Assembly (NCBI GenBank): GCA_041392165.1
Contig: JAWKMN010000001.1
Location: forward strand, 1,116,001-1,180,000
Source: Arenibacter sp041392165
GTDB lineage: Bacteria; Bacteroidota; Bacteroidia; Flavobacteriales; Flavobacteriaceae
Direction: 5' to 3'
DNA length: 64,000 nucleotides
A program made the translations under genes and the position numbers. Each line of letters opens with the position of its first letter. Position 1 is the stretch's first letter. Below the pieces are notes generated by a model. It worked only from the letters and a program-made list of their open reading frames with translations, was not told the DNA's origin and made no database searches. Positions 43,600-52,978 of the stretch are shown piece by piece.

Positions 43600-46500
43600 A
43601 TGAAAAACAAGATCAAAATTCTGTATTTAAGTTTTTGGAAAGTAGATTTTCGCCTGTTATTTATTGTTGTAATGATGCTGAATGCGGGTCGGAATAGTGC
43701 TTTTTCAATGCTTCCCCTTACAAGTGAAACCATGCCTACAAATTTAATTACCCAACAATCGGTACAAGGAAAAGTTGTAGATAACGATGGTCAACCACTT
43801 CCTGGTGTAAATGTGTTTGTTAAGGGATCTACACAGGGTACCATGACTGATTTTGATGGTCAATTTTCACTTGAAATTTCATCTGATGCAGAGGTTCTGC
43901 AGTTTACGTACATAGGTTTTAAGTTGCAAGATGTACCTATTGACGGAAGAAATTATTACAATATTATTATGGAGACGGAAGTGGTTGGATTGGATGAATT
44001 CGTAGCGGTTGGGTACGGGAGTCAATCCAAACGTACGTTAACAACAGCTGTTTCTAAACTTGATAATAAAGTTTTGGAGAATATACCTTTTACCAATGCC
44101 GCTACTGCGCTTAAGGGAACGTTGGCCGGGGTCCGGGTTCAAAGCACATCAGGACAGCCTGGAGCTTCTCCCCGAATAGTAATTAGAGGAGGTACTTCGA
44201 TTAAAAGTCCAAATAGTGCTTCTCCAATATACGTAATAGATGGTGTAACCCGATATAACATGGACGACATTAACACGGCGGACATTAAATCGATTCAAGT
44301 CTTGAAAGATGCCGCCTCTACCGCTATTTATGGTGCCTTAGGCTCTAATGGGGTCATTATTATAGAAACTAAATCGGGCCAAAGTGGTAAGACACAGGTT
44401 AATTATAAATCCAGTGTAACACTTGGTGAAGCTAGTAGGAGGCATGATTTACTTAGTGCGAAAGATTTTGTTTACTACTCAAGAAAGGGCCTGTACGCGA
44501 CCACCCAGATTCTTCCGGCACTTGCAGGACAACTTAACGGGCCTACCTATAATGGTGGAATTGGGAATGACTTGACCAAAAATACATACTCAAGCGTACA
44601 ATTACTTACACCAGAGAATGAACATAAGTTAAATGAAGGATGGGAAAGTATCACTGATCCTCTTGACCCCTCCAAAGTACTTATTTTTTCTGACACCGAC
44701 TATCAGGATATCCTATTTCGGACTGCTGTCTCACATAACCATTCGCTCTCGGTTTCAGGAGGAGGCGACAAAGCAACCTTTAATCTCGGCCTTGGATATT
44801 CGGATAATGAAGGAATTGCGATCCAGACCGATTATCAAAGATATAATTTGAATTTAAGTGGTGAGATTGATATAACGGATAATATTAAGGCATTTGGGAA
44901 GGTGCTATATTCAAATGTAAAGAACCACCAGGTGTATTCCGTAGGGAATATTTTTAAAACCGGGCTAATTGCACCACCAACCAACAAGCTGTACTTTGAG
45001 GATGGAACCCTAGCTTATGGACGGAATTTTGGTTATTCAAACCCTTTATACGCCTTATCTGTTAATCAACCGAAAAATAAGGCAAATGATATAACTATAA
45101 TTGTAGGAGGGGAATTTAATATTTTACCGGGTTTATCATTTAAACCGCAATTTTCATGGTTTCAAAAAACCAATTATTTCAGAAATTTCAGAACAGCATA
45201 TTGGGATGGGGTTTCTTCCTATAATACTTCCCGTAATGCCAATGCCTCCTTCTCCCAAAGTTTCAGTCCTCAATTAAGTGGTGTCCTTAACTACGCAAAG
45301 AACTCGATGGATCATGACTTTAGTTTGATGGCCGGGTTTTCATATCTGGGAAGAGATATAGATGAATTCCGAGCAAACGGAAATGGTGCTGCAACCGATC
45401 TAATTCCAACATTAAATGCCTCTGCCGTACCAACATCGGTTTTTGGCCAAGAAACACATCATGTACTATTGGGTTACTTTTCAAGAGCCAACTATAGTTA
45501 TAAACAAAAATATTTGTTAAGTGCGAGTCTAAGATACGATGGAGCATCCAATTTAGGTGAAAAAAACAAATGGGGGGTTTTTCCTGGGGTTTCCGTTGGA
45601 TGGAATGTAGACAGAGAAGATTTTTGGACGGCCTTAATACCAGAAAATTTAATGCAGTTAAAACTTAGGGGGAGCTATGGAGTAACCGGGAATATTAGTG
45701 GTCTTGGATTTTATCAGGCTCAGGGGGAATATAGTTCCAGTGCCATATATGATACTAATTCAGCCTTGCAGATTTCTATTTTACCTAATCAGGACCTTAA
45801 GTGGGAACAATCAAAAACATTGGATTTTGGTGCTGATCTAGGCCTATTCAATAGAAGGATTGATGTTATGTTTGATTATTATCGGCGGGTAAGTGATAAT
45901 TTGTTAACAACACTTGATATGCCTCCTTCTACAGGTTTCAGTAATATAATTACGAACTACGGGTCTTTAGAAAATAGGGGATTTGAAGTTGGAGTAAATG
46001 CACATATACTCCCATATTCATCTGATTTTCAATGGAATATTTCGTTTAACACGGCGAAAGTAAATACTAAAATCCTCAAACTTCCACCAAATGGAATTGA
46101 AAATAATCGGGTTGGCGGTTTTTATGTATGGGATTCCAAGTTAGGTGATTATGCCTGGAAAGGAGGTTTGCAGGAAGGTGGAAGAATTGGGGATTTGTAT
46201 GGGTACAAACAAGTTAGTATTTACGCTACCGATGAGGAAGCAGCTGCAGGCCCTGTAGACACACTAATACCAAGGGATGATAAAACCAAACATGGAGGAG
46301 ATGTCAATTGGTTGGATGCTGACAATAATAATATAATAGATACCAGAGACAGGGTTTATATGGGAAATCAATATCCTGACTTGACAGGTGGTTTTTCCAA
46401 TCTATTCGAGTACAAAAACCTAAGCTTGAATTTTCGTTTGGATTATTCATTGGGAGGTACTTTGTATTATGAAACCGGCGCAAGAATCGAAGGTAATTTT

Positions 46501-46863
46501 TCGGGAGCTAATGCAATAAGTTCAAAGGTACTAAGATCATGGCAAGAACAAGGGGATATTACAGATATACCTAAATATTATTGGGCTGATCAAAATGCAA
46601 ACTGGAATGTTTGGAATGCCCGAGGGAATTCCAGATATTATCAAAAAACGGATTATTTAAGTATAAGAGAGGTCACTTTAGCTTATAGTTTACCAACCTC
46701 GATTCTAGAAAAAATTAATTTACAAAGCCTTAGATTTCATTTAACGGGCAATAATTTACATTATTTTACTAAATATGAGGGCCTTAACCCTGAAGAGTCA
46801 GATTCGGATACGGCATACCCTATTCCAAGAGAAGTGATTTTTGGCGTATCTATTAATTTCTAA
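43600..46863 (+). CDS. SusC/RagA-type TonB-dependent outer-membrane receptor
   Basis: 1087 aa, the usual size. N-terminal signal region, then a carboxypeptidase-regulatory-like domain (about 52-125; VQGKVVDNDGQPLPGVNVFVKGS), the SusC plug (VAVGYGSQSKRTLTTAVS, GTLAGVRVQSTSGQPGASP, IRGGTS, YVIDGV, VLKDAASTAIYGALGSNGVIIIETK) and a 22-strand barrel region to the aromatic C-terminus FGVSINF. No STN domain is seen. It imports an oligosaccharide together with the SusD lipoprotein encoded 22 bases downstream. Confidence 0.97.
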   Translation: MKNKIKILYLSFWKVDFRLLFIVVMMLNAGRNSAFSMLPLTSETMPTNLITQQSVQGKVVDNDGQPLPGVNVFVKGSTQGTMTDFDGQFSLEISSDAEVLQFTYIGFKLQDVPIDGRNYYNIIMETEVVGLDEFVAVGYGSQSKRTLTTAVSKLDNKVLENIPFTNAATALKGTLAGVRVQSTSGQPGASPRIVIRGGTSIKSPNSASPIYVIDGVTRYNMDDINTADIKSIQVLKDAASTAIYGALGSNGVIIIETKSGQSGKTQVNYKSSVTLGEASRRHDLLSAKDFVYYSRKGLYATTQILPALAGQLNGPTYNGGIGNDLTKNTYSSVQLLTPENEHKLNEGWESITDPLDPSKVLIFSDTDYQDILFRTAVSHNHSLSVSGGGDKATFNLGLGYSDNEGIAIQTDYQRYNLNLSGEIDITDNIKAFGKVLYSNVKNHQVYSVGNIFKTGLIAPPTNKLYFEDGTLAYGRNFGYSNPLYALSVNQPKNKANDITIIVGGEFNILPGLSFKPQFSWFQKTNYFRNFRTAYWDGVSSYNTSRNANASFSQSFSPQLSGVLNYAKNSMDHDFSLMAGFSYLGRDIDEFRANGNGAATDLIPTLNASAVPTSVFGQETHHVLLGYFSRANYSYKQKYLLSASLRYDGASNLGEKNKWGVFPGVSVGWNVDREDFWTALIPENLMQLKLRGSYGVTGNISGLGFYQAQGEYSSSAIYDTNSALQISILPNQDLKWEQSKTLDFGADLGLFNRRIDVMFDYYRRVSDNLLTTLDMPPSTGFSNIITNYGSLENRGFEVGVNAHILPYSSDFQWNISFNTAKVNTKILKLPPNGIENNRVGGFYVWDSKLGDYAWKGGLQEGGRIGDLYGYKQVSIYATDEEAAAGPVDTLIPRDDKTKHGGDVNWLDADNNNIIDTRDRVYMGNQYPDLTGGFSNLFEYKNLSLNFRLDYSLGGTLYYETGARIEGNFSGANAISSKVLRSWQEQGDITDIPKYYWADQNANWNVWNARGNSRYYQKTDYLSIREVTLAYSLPTSILEKINLQSLRFHLTGNNLHYFTKYEGLNPEESDSDTAYPIPREVIFGVSINF

Positions 46864-46885
46864 CATATTTTTAAAATTATTAACG

Positions 46886-48373
46886 ATGAAAAAAATTAAT
46901 AAAATATTTATTTGGATTCTAATTTCATTATTGCCAATATATTCTTGTAATAATGAATTGGATATAGAACCCGTCAGCACCATATCCGCAACTTCTTTCT
47001 GGAAAACCCAAGATGATGCTACGGGTGGTTTATATGGCATGTATGACCGATTTAGGGACGTAGCGGCAAGGAACCTTTTTCTATGGGGGGAAGCTAGAAG
47101 TCAGAGTATGAAACAATCTGTTGGAAATGATTTTTCGACATTACGGATATTTGAAAATACGCTTGATGCAACGGACGCCGGTCCTAGTTGGTATGTCCTA
47201 TATCAAGTGGTGAATGATGCCAACCTAATCATCAAATATGTTCCCGATATTGAATTTATTAATGAAGGAGATAAAAGTAGGATTCTTGCAGAAGCATACA
47301 CAATGAGGGCGTTCTGTTACTTTGTAATGGCAAAGACATGGGGAGAAGCTATATTGTTCACCGAGCCAACAGAAGGGTATGATCCTGAAAAGATGTATAA
47401 AGATCGTTCATCAATTTCTGATGTTTTTACCTTGGTTAAAGGTGATATAGAAGAGGCATTAACCCTGTTTCCTAACAATGATTTTACAACAGGAAGGAAT
47501 AGGTGGTCAAAACCCGCAGCTTATGCCTTGAAAGGTGATGTTTATCTATGGACCGGTAAAGTAATGGATGGTGGTAATGCGGATATTGAAACTGCTCTTG
47601 ACGCACTAAATGAAGTTGAATCGAGTGATGTTGACATATTGCCTGAATTTAAAAGAATTTTTGACTATGATAATAAAGGAAATAAGGAAATCCTTTTTTC
47701 AAGTAATTTTCAACAATTTGAATCTTCTTCAACTTTCATGGCCAATATGTATTTTGACCAATTACCTCCCAATGCCCTTCCAAGTGCGGCTGAAGCTTTG
47801 GGTGTTCCAGGGGGTGCAAATTATTGGACGCTTACCGATGACAGTATTTCCAAATTTTCAGAAGATGACCAACGTAAGGATGCTAGTTTCATTGAATTGT
47901 ATAGCCTTGATGAAGATACAGGGCTATACACAAATTTCTATGGCTGCATACAAGTTAAATTTGACGGTTTAATTGAAAATGGGACTAGGTATTTTTTAGA
48001 TGATGTTATTGTTTATCGTTATGCAGACGTGCTATTAATGAAAGCTGAAGCAGAGAATGCACTAGGTAGAGATCCTTCAGTTTCAATTAACAAAATAAGG
48101 TTACGAGCTTATGGCGACAATTATGATGACCATGTTTTTGTAAATGGAACTGTGACTCAAAATGATTCAATTATATTGAATGAAAGGCTTTTGGAATTTT
48201 TCTATGAAGGCAAACGCTGGTGGGATATCATTCGATTTAACAAGACATCGGAATTGGTTCCCTATTTTAGGGATAATCCGGGTAATGATCATAAATTGTT
48301 GTGGCCAATCGGATTAAATATTTTAAGCTTGGAACCCAAAATAATCCAAAATCCTGGCTATCAGGACAACTAA
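46886..48373 (+). CDS. SusD/RagB-family surface glycan-binding lipoprotein
   Basis: 495 aa. Lipobox in LLPIYSCNNELDIEP; typical SusD landmarks include FWKTQDDATGGLYGMYDRF, ILAEAYTMRAFCYFVMAKTWG, the RWSKPAAYALKGDVYLWTGK repeat region, the late LMKAEAENALGRDPSVSINKIRLRAYG and ERLLEFFYEGKRWWDIIRFN. It captures glycans at the surface for SusC. ATG 46886 is used; the frame opens at 46841 inside the susC end. A perfect 15-bp hairpin follows the gene. Confidence 0.96.
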   Translation: MKKINKIFIWILISLLPIYSCNNELDIEPVSTISATSFWKTQDDATGGLYGMYDRFRDVAARNLFLWGEARSQSMKQSVGNDFSTLRIFENTLDATDAGPSWYVLYQVVNDANLIIKYVPDIEFINEGDKSRILAEAYTMRAFCYFVMAKTWGEAILFTEPTEGYDPEKMYKDRSSISDVFTLVKGDIEEALTLFPNNDFTTGRNRWSKPAAYALKGDVYLWTGKVMDGGNADIETALDALNEVESSDVDILPEFKRIFDYDNKGNKEILFSSNFQQFESSSTFMANMYFDQLPPNALPSAAEALGVPGGANYWTLTDDSISKFSEDDQRKDASFIELYSLDEDTGLYTNFYGCIQVKFDGLIENGTRYFLDDVIVYRYADVLLMKAEAENALGRDPSVSINKIRLRAYGDNYDDHVFVNGTVTQNDSIILNERLLEFFYEGKRWWDIIRFNKTSELVPYFRDNPGNDHKLLWPIGLNILSLEPKIIQNPGYQDN

Positions 48374-48397
48374 TCATTGTAACTTAATTTTTAATGC

Positions 48398-48439
48398 AAC
48401 TCAAGTTCTAATTTCGTGGATTAGATTAGAACTTGAGTT
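48398..48439 (+). terminator. Perfect 15-bp hairpin after susD
   Basis: AACTCAAGTTCTAAT (48398-48412) pairs perfectly with ATTAGAACTTGAGTT (48425-48439) around a 12-base loop. No long T run follows (TTTAAATAATAAAA). It may reduce read-through or stabilise the susCD mRNA. Confidence 0.55.
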
Positions 48440-48454
48440 TAAATAATAAAACTT

Positions 48455-49889
48455 ATGATAAATAAAATAATCGTTATAGCAATTTGTTTGTTTTTTCCAT
48501 TTTCCATTTTCTGCCAAGACAAAATAGAATTGGGAGACAGGAGAGAAATTTTTGTTGATGAATATTTGATTGACAATCTTGATGGTGCAGAAATTGTAAA
48601 GCATACTCCTGTTGATGAAGGTCCGGTATTGACCTTTGATAAGCCCTGGGAGGGGAATTTTAGTGGGTATAGCACCATTATCAAGGATGGAGATACGTAT
48701 AGATTATATTACAGAGGCATTAGAGTGGCCGGCCAAGATGGAAATGACGCGGAGGTTACCTGTTATGCAGAATCAAAAGATGGTATTAACTGGGTAAAAC
48801 CCAATTTAAGACTTTTTGAAATAGATGGGACTTTAGATAATAATGTGGTCCTGGCGAATGCCGCACCCTTATCCCATAATTTTAGCCCATTTCTTGATTC
48901 CAACCCTGATACAAAACCAAGTCAGAGATACAAAGCACTGGCAGGTGTTCGAGAAAGTGGGTTAATAGCTTTTGTCTCACCGGATGGAATAAACTGGAAA
49001 AAACTTCAGAAAAAAGCTGTTTTTACCGATGGCATTTTAGATTCACAAAATGTTGTCTTCTGGTCAGAGACGGAAAAGAAATATGTATGTTATTTCAGAA
49101 GTTGGACAGGTGTAGGCTATAAAGGAATCAGGAGTGTTAGCCGTACTACCTCATTGGACTTTATTAACTGGACGGCACCTGAACAAATGACCTTTGGCAA
49201 CACTCGTCTCGAACATCTGTATACCAATCAGACCAGTCCTTATTACCGTGCACAGCATATCTACGTGGCCATCGGCGGCAGGTTTATGCCAGACAAACAG
49301 GTGTTGACCGATAAACAGGCCGAAGAATTTAATGTTGATCCGAAGTACTTCAAAGATTGCTCAGATGCATTTTTTATGACATCAAGAGGTGGAAGTGAAT
49401 ATACCCGGACATTCATGGAGGCATTTATTCGTCCCGGAATTGGTCTGGACAATTGGGTTTCAAGATCAAATTACCCTGCGCTTAATGTGGTACAGACCAG
49501 TCCTGAAGAAATGTCCCTATATGTTAATCAAAACTATGCCCAGCCTACCGCAAATTTAAATCGTTACTCACTTAGAATCGATGGTTTTACATCTATCTCA
49601 GCGCTACAGTGGTGGCTATTTAACGACCAAATTATTTACTTTTACCGGATCCAAGCTTGAGATCAACTATTCTACTTCCGCTGCAGGCGAAATAAAGTTT
49701 GAGTTGCAGGATGAAAATGGAACCCCTATTCCAGGCTTTACCATGGAGGAAGCACGTCCGGTAATCGGAAATGAAATCTCCAGAACTGTATTATGGAATG
49801 GAGAATTGGATAAATTGGCTTCAAAACCCGTACGGCTACGTATCTATATGAAAGATGCCGATCTATATTCAATAAAGTTTATAAAGTAA
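48455..49889 (+). pseudogene. Propeller-type glycosidase-like exported protein with a +1 frameshift
   Basis: The first frame (48455-49660) begins with a signal peptide (IVIAICLFFPFSIFCQ) and carries DRREIFVDEYLIDNL, CYAESKDGINWVKPNL, FVSPDGINWKKL and MSLYVNQNYAQP. After about 49605 it drifts out of frame (ISALQWWLF...). The second frame continues as YSGGYLTTKLFTFTGSKLEINYS and the same C-terminal domain as in the 31626 gene (LQDENGTPIPGFTMEEARPV) to 49889. Restored, it would be about 477 aa. It lies directly after susCD, the usual place for the enzyme of a PUL. Confidence 0.78.
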
Positions 49890-50139
49890 ACTTTTATCTA
49901 CTTTATCGGTACATTATAGAGGTAGTCAAAAACATTGTAAACCTAATCTTAGGTTTTGTTTTATAAACTTTAAAAGATCCAAACAGAAAGAAGTATGAAT
50001 GCAAAAACTTAAAGATTATAAGAAATGCTTTGATGAAGATGGTTATATTTCTTTGCTAGTGCTGTTGCGTTAAGAAATGTTCAACTCTTTAAAAGTATAG
50101 TAAATATAGTATATACAGAGCGTTCTTTGATTTTTTGAT

Positions 50140-50833
50140 TTGAATCGGCACATAACTTTGGCCAACCAGTTGATGCTGAACTCGGCCATCCAGGTTTACC
50201 ATCCAAACCCGGATAAACATAAAAACTTTGCCTGGTTCAGCAATAATGGTAAAGATTGGGGAGACCCTGTTCAGATTGCAGAAAATAATATTTGGATTTG
50301 GAGTGTAACCTGGCATGATGGAGTTGCATATGGTATAGGATATCACACGGTTGGTCCGGCTTCCAGAACGCGATTGTACAGAAGTGAAGATGGCATTAAT
50401 TGGGAGGTTCTTGTATCCGACTTCTACAAGGGCAATGAATCGTCCATTGTTTTTAAACCGGACGGTACGGCAATTTGCCTTATGCGTACAGGAAATGCTA
50501 TTGGTAAATCTTCCCCCCCCTTACAAAGAGTGGACTTGGATGCCGACTGTCAATTTGGGCGGACCTAAGATTATAATGTTAAATAACGGTCGCTTTATTG
50601 CGGGAGGCAGGACAAAGTGGGGGACCATGGTGATATTCGAGATACATCCGGAGACGGGCGAATCCAAGGAACTGCTTAAATTGCCAGCAAATGGTGATAG
50701 CAGCTATCCCGGATTGGTATATCATGACAATATTTTGTGGATCAGTTATTATTCCAGTAGCGATAATGCCAGTGAGGGAGGACGATATTTGGTGCCTACT
50801 GAGATAAGACTTGCTAAGGTTAGGTTAAAATAA
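50140..50833 (+). pseudogene. Sialidase-like gene, 5'-truncated and frameshifted at C8
   Basis: The frame from about 50140 gives HPNPDKHKNFAWFSNNGKDWGDP, LYRSEDGINWEVL and ESSIVFKPDGTAICLMRTG, as in exo-sialidase-like propellers, but no start or signal peptide precedes it. At a run of eight C (50513-50520) the frame changes: with seven C it would read KSSPPYKEWTW. It continues as LGGPKIIMLNNGRFIAGGR and SYPGLVYHDNILWISYYSS to 50833. Both truncation and frameshift argue for a real pseudogene. The 250 bases upstream hold only weak gene debris. Confidence 0.78.
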
Positions 50834-51079
50834 TTTGGTATTTTACACTTTTATTGGACAAGTGGATTATATAGAAGATAAGTTGAAGAAAATGAGCTTC
50901 ATGCCCAATCTATTGATGTTAAGGAGTATAAATGGAACGGCTCTGTAATGTCCTTATTTAAACAAATTATGAAAACCAAATAGGGAAAACGTGTAAACAT
51001 CTTATGTTTAATAGATTAAAAATAAAAAAATAGTGTAGTTTGTCATCTGTTTTTAACCAATAATTCTAAAAGTGCCATT

Positions 51080-52534
51080 ATGAAAAAAAATGTTTTGCTA
51101 ATGATTATGGCGTTATTTAATGTCCTAATTCCACAATATAGTAATGCCGAGGTTAAACTTCCTGCCATTGTTTCATCAAATATGGTATTACAGCGCAATA
51201 CTTCTATTGATTTATGGGGCTGGGCCGATGTTAATGAGAAAATAGTCATTAACGCCTCCTGGTTGGATATGACGTTGGAAACGAGGGCCAATGATAAAGG
51301 GGAGTGGCGTATAAAAGTGGAAACAACCAATAGTAAAATACCCCAGAATATAAAAATACAAGGTAAAACATCACATATTCTATTGGATAATGTGCTATTT
51401 GGTGAAGTATGGTTGTGTTCAGGACAATCCAATATGGCACAATCCTTCAAAGGGTATCCCGGGCAGCCAACCTATGGTGCTACACTGGCACTTGCAAATT
51501 CGAAGAATACAAATTTACGTTTGTTTCAATTGGATAGGGTTGGTTCCAAGGAACCATTAAAGGATATAGAAAAGCATACTTCTTGGCAACAGGCAAGCCC
51601 AGAAAGTGTTTTGAATTTTAGTGCTGTGGCCTATTTCTTCGGGAAACAGTTGCAAGAAATATTGGATGTCCCCGTGGGTATTATACATGCTTCATGGGGT
51701 GGCAGCAAGGTTCAGGCCTGGATAAGCCAGGATGCCATAAGCAAATATCAAAGTACGGATTTGGAGGAGGTGGATATAACCAATAATACCCGTAATATTC
51801 CTACAGCATTGTTTAATGGGATGATCAATCCATTAATTCCGTATACTATAAAAGGAGCATTATGGTACCAAGGAGAATCGGATAGAATGGATCCGGAGCA
51901 GTATAAAAAACTGTTTCCGGCCATGGTGAAAGATTGGCGTAGCAAATGGGGCATTGGTGATTTCCCGTTTTATTATGTGCAAATTTCACCCTACAGGTAC
52001 AATGACAACAATGCATTTCAAGGAGTTGATAATTCCGCTTTTTTGCGTGAAGCCCAATTACAATGCTTGGATTTGATTCCAAATTCGGGGATAGCTATTA
52101 CAATGGATATTGGGGACGAGAAGTTTATCCATCCACCTAAAAAGAAAGAAGTGGCAGACAGGTTGTTGTTCAATGCACTTCATCAGACTTATGGATTCGA
52201 AACTATCGATGGTGCAGCCCCAATTTTTAACACTCAAAGGGTAAAAGATGGCGGTATTGTCCTGGAATTTAGAAATGCGGAAACTGGTCTTTATACATAT
52301 GACGAGTTGGAAGGATTCCAAATCGCTGGAAAGAATAAAGTTTTTTATCCTGCCACTGCAAGGATTGTTCAGGGAAAGGATGTATTCGTGAGCAGTGATG
52401 AGGTACCTGATCCAGTAGCGGTGCGATATGCATGGAGAAATTGGATAGTCGGCACCCTGTATGACAACAACCTCTTACCGGCCTCGTCTTTTAGAACGGA
52501 TACGTGGAATGAGGCTACTCAGGCAGGGAAGTAA
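51080..52534 (+). CDS. Sialate O-acetylesterase-like (SASA) secreted esterase
   Basis: 484 aa. Signal peptide at 1-23 (ending YSNAE). The SGNH/SASA-type catalytic domain has the Ser block in EVWLCSGQSNMAQSF near residue 118, IIHASWGGSKVQAW, the WYQGESDRMDP block near 259 and the Asp-His region in DIGDEKFIHPPKKKEVADRL near 339-358. A jelly-roll-like N-terminal domain (LPAIVSSNMVLQRN) precedes it, as in family members of about 450-650 aa. It removes acetyl groups from sialic acid or other glycans before uptake. Last gene of the locus; terminator at 52671. Confidence 0.93.
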   Translation: MKKNVLLMIMALFNVLIPQYSNAEVKLPAIVSSNMVLQRNTSIDLWGWADVNEKIVINASWLDMTLETRANDKGEWRIKVETTNSKIPQNIKIQGKTSHILLDNVLFGEVWLCSGQSNMAQSFKGYPGQPTYGATLALANSKNTNLRLFQLDRVGSKEPLKDIEKHTSWQQASPESVLNFSAVAYFFGKQLQEILDVPVGIIHASWGGSKVQAWISQDAISKYQSTDLEEVDITNNTRNIPTALFNGMINPLIPYTIKGALWYQGESDRMDPEQYKKLFPAMVKDWRSKWGIGDFPFYYVQISPYRYNDNNAFQGVDNSAFLREAQLQCLDLIPNSGIAITMDIGDEKFIHPPKKKEVADRLLFNALHQTYGFETIDGAAPIFNTQRVKDGGIVLEFRNAETGLYTYDELEGFQIAGKNKVFYPATARIVQGKDVFVSSDEVPDPVAVRYAWRNWIVGTLYDNNLLPASSFRTDTWNEATQAGK

Positions 52535-52670
52535 AATTAAAAGTACTATCTTCTTAGATAGGAGCGCACAGAAGAGACCTTTATCATGCATCCCTTTTTT
52601 ATGTTCCAGGAGATTTCATTTAAGAAGTATGAAATAAATCCATGAAATGGGCAAATATTGGGCAAATTAA

Positions 52671-52701
52671 TAAAGGAGCTACAACCTAGCTCCTTTTTTT
52701 T
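52671..52701 (+). terminator. Intrinsic terminator ending the catabolic locus
   Basis: AAGGAGCT-ACAACCT-AGCTCCTT (8-bp perfect stem, 52673-52695) runs straight into TTTTTTTG. Confidence 0.85.
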
Positions 52702-52705
52702 GTTT

Positions 52706-52722
52706 GTGACCTCGACAGGATT
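52706..52722 (-). repeat. Partial copy of the tRNA-Arg 3' end
   Basis: GTGACCTCGACAGGATT is identical to 52819-52835, the 3' end and T-arm of the minus-strand tRNA-Arg, 113 bases away. Only this 17-base block is shared. Confidence 0.75.
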
Positions 52723-52770
52723 TGCTGTCGCACCTCCTGCAAAGCTCCGCTTTGAAAATAGCACAAACAA

Positions 52771-52801
52771 AAAAACGCTCAAGTAAACTTGGCGTTTTTT
52801 C
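52771..52801 (-). terminator. Terminator after tRNA-Arg
   Basis: Read on the minus strand: AACGCCAAGT-TT-ACTTGAGCGTT, an imperfect hairpin with T runs on both sides, 19 bases downstream of the tRNA 3' end. Confidence 0.75.
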
Positions 52802-52819
52802 TTATTGACTATTTATTCG

Positions 52820-52893
52820 TGACCTCGACAGGATTCAAACCTGTAACCTTCTGAGCCGTAATCAGATGCGCTATTCAGTTGCGCCACGAGGCC
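52820..52893 (-). tRNA. tRNA-Arg (anticodon ACG)
   Basis: 74 bases on the minus strand. Acceptor GGCCTCG pairs with CGAGGTC (one G-U), the anticodon stem TCTGA/TCAGA has loop TTACGGC (anticodon ACG), and the T arm is ACAGG-TTTGAAT-CCTGT. Discriminator A; CCA not encoded. Confidence 0.95.
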
Positions 52894-52928
52894 AAAATGT
52901 AAATTCATTTTTCCCGTTTAACGGGCTG

Positions 52929-52958
52929 CAAATATATTTCTTTTTAAATTTACCACAA
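52929..52958 (-). promoter_or_regulatory. Promoter for tRNA-Arg
   Basis: On the minus strand TTG (52958-52956), a 19-base spacer and TATATTTG (52936-52929) match the Bacteroidota consensus. It lies 35 bases before the tRNA 5' end; the short leader contains the palindrome CCCGTTAAACGGG. Confidence 0.65.
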
Positions 52959-52978
52959 AATTACGGCAGCCAAAATAA

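Noticed and set aside
49999..50073. Short frame reading YKKCFDEDGYISL, like the start of a PhyH protein
   Set aside because: Only about 14 residues resemble the family and the frame stops at once; too little to call a remnant.
50834..51079. Open stretch ending in MSLFKQIMKTK before the esterase gene
   Set aside because: About 30 codons without a start or recognisable similarity; could be the tail of a lost gene but cannot be supported.
52706..52835. The duplicated tRNA end as the two att sites of the whole accessory region
   Set aside because: The two copies are only 113 bases apart and do not bracket the cassette array or the catabolic locus; at most it is a scar.
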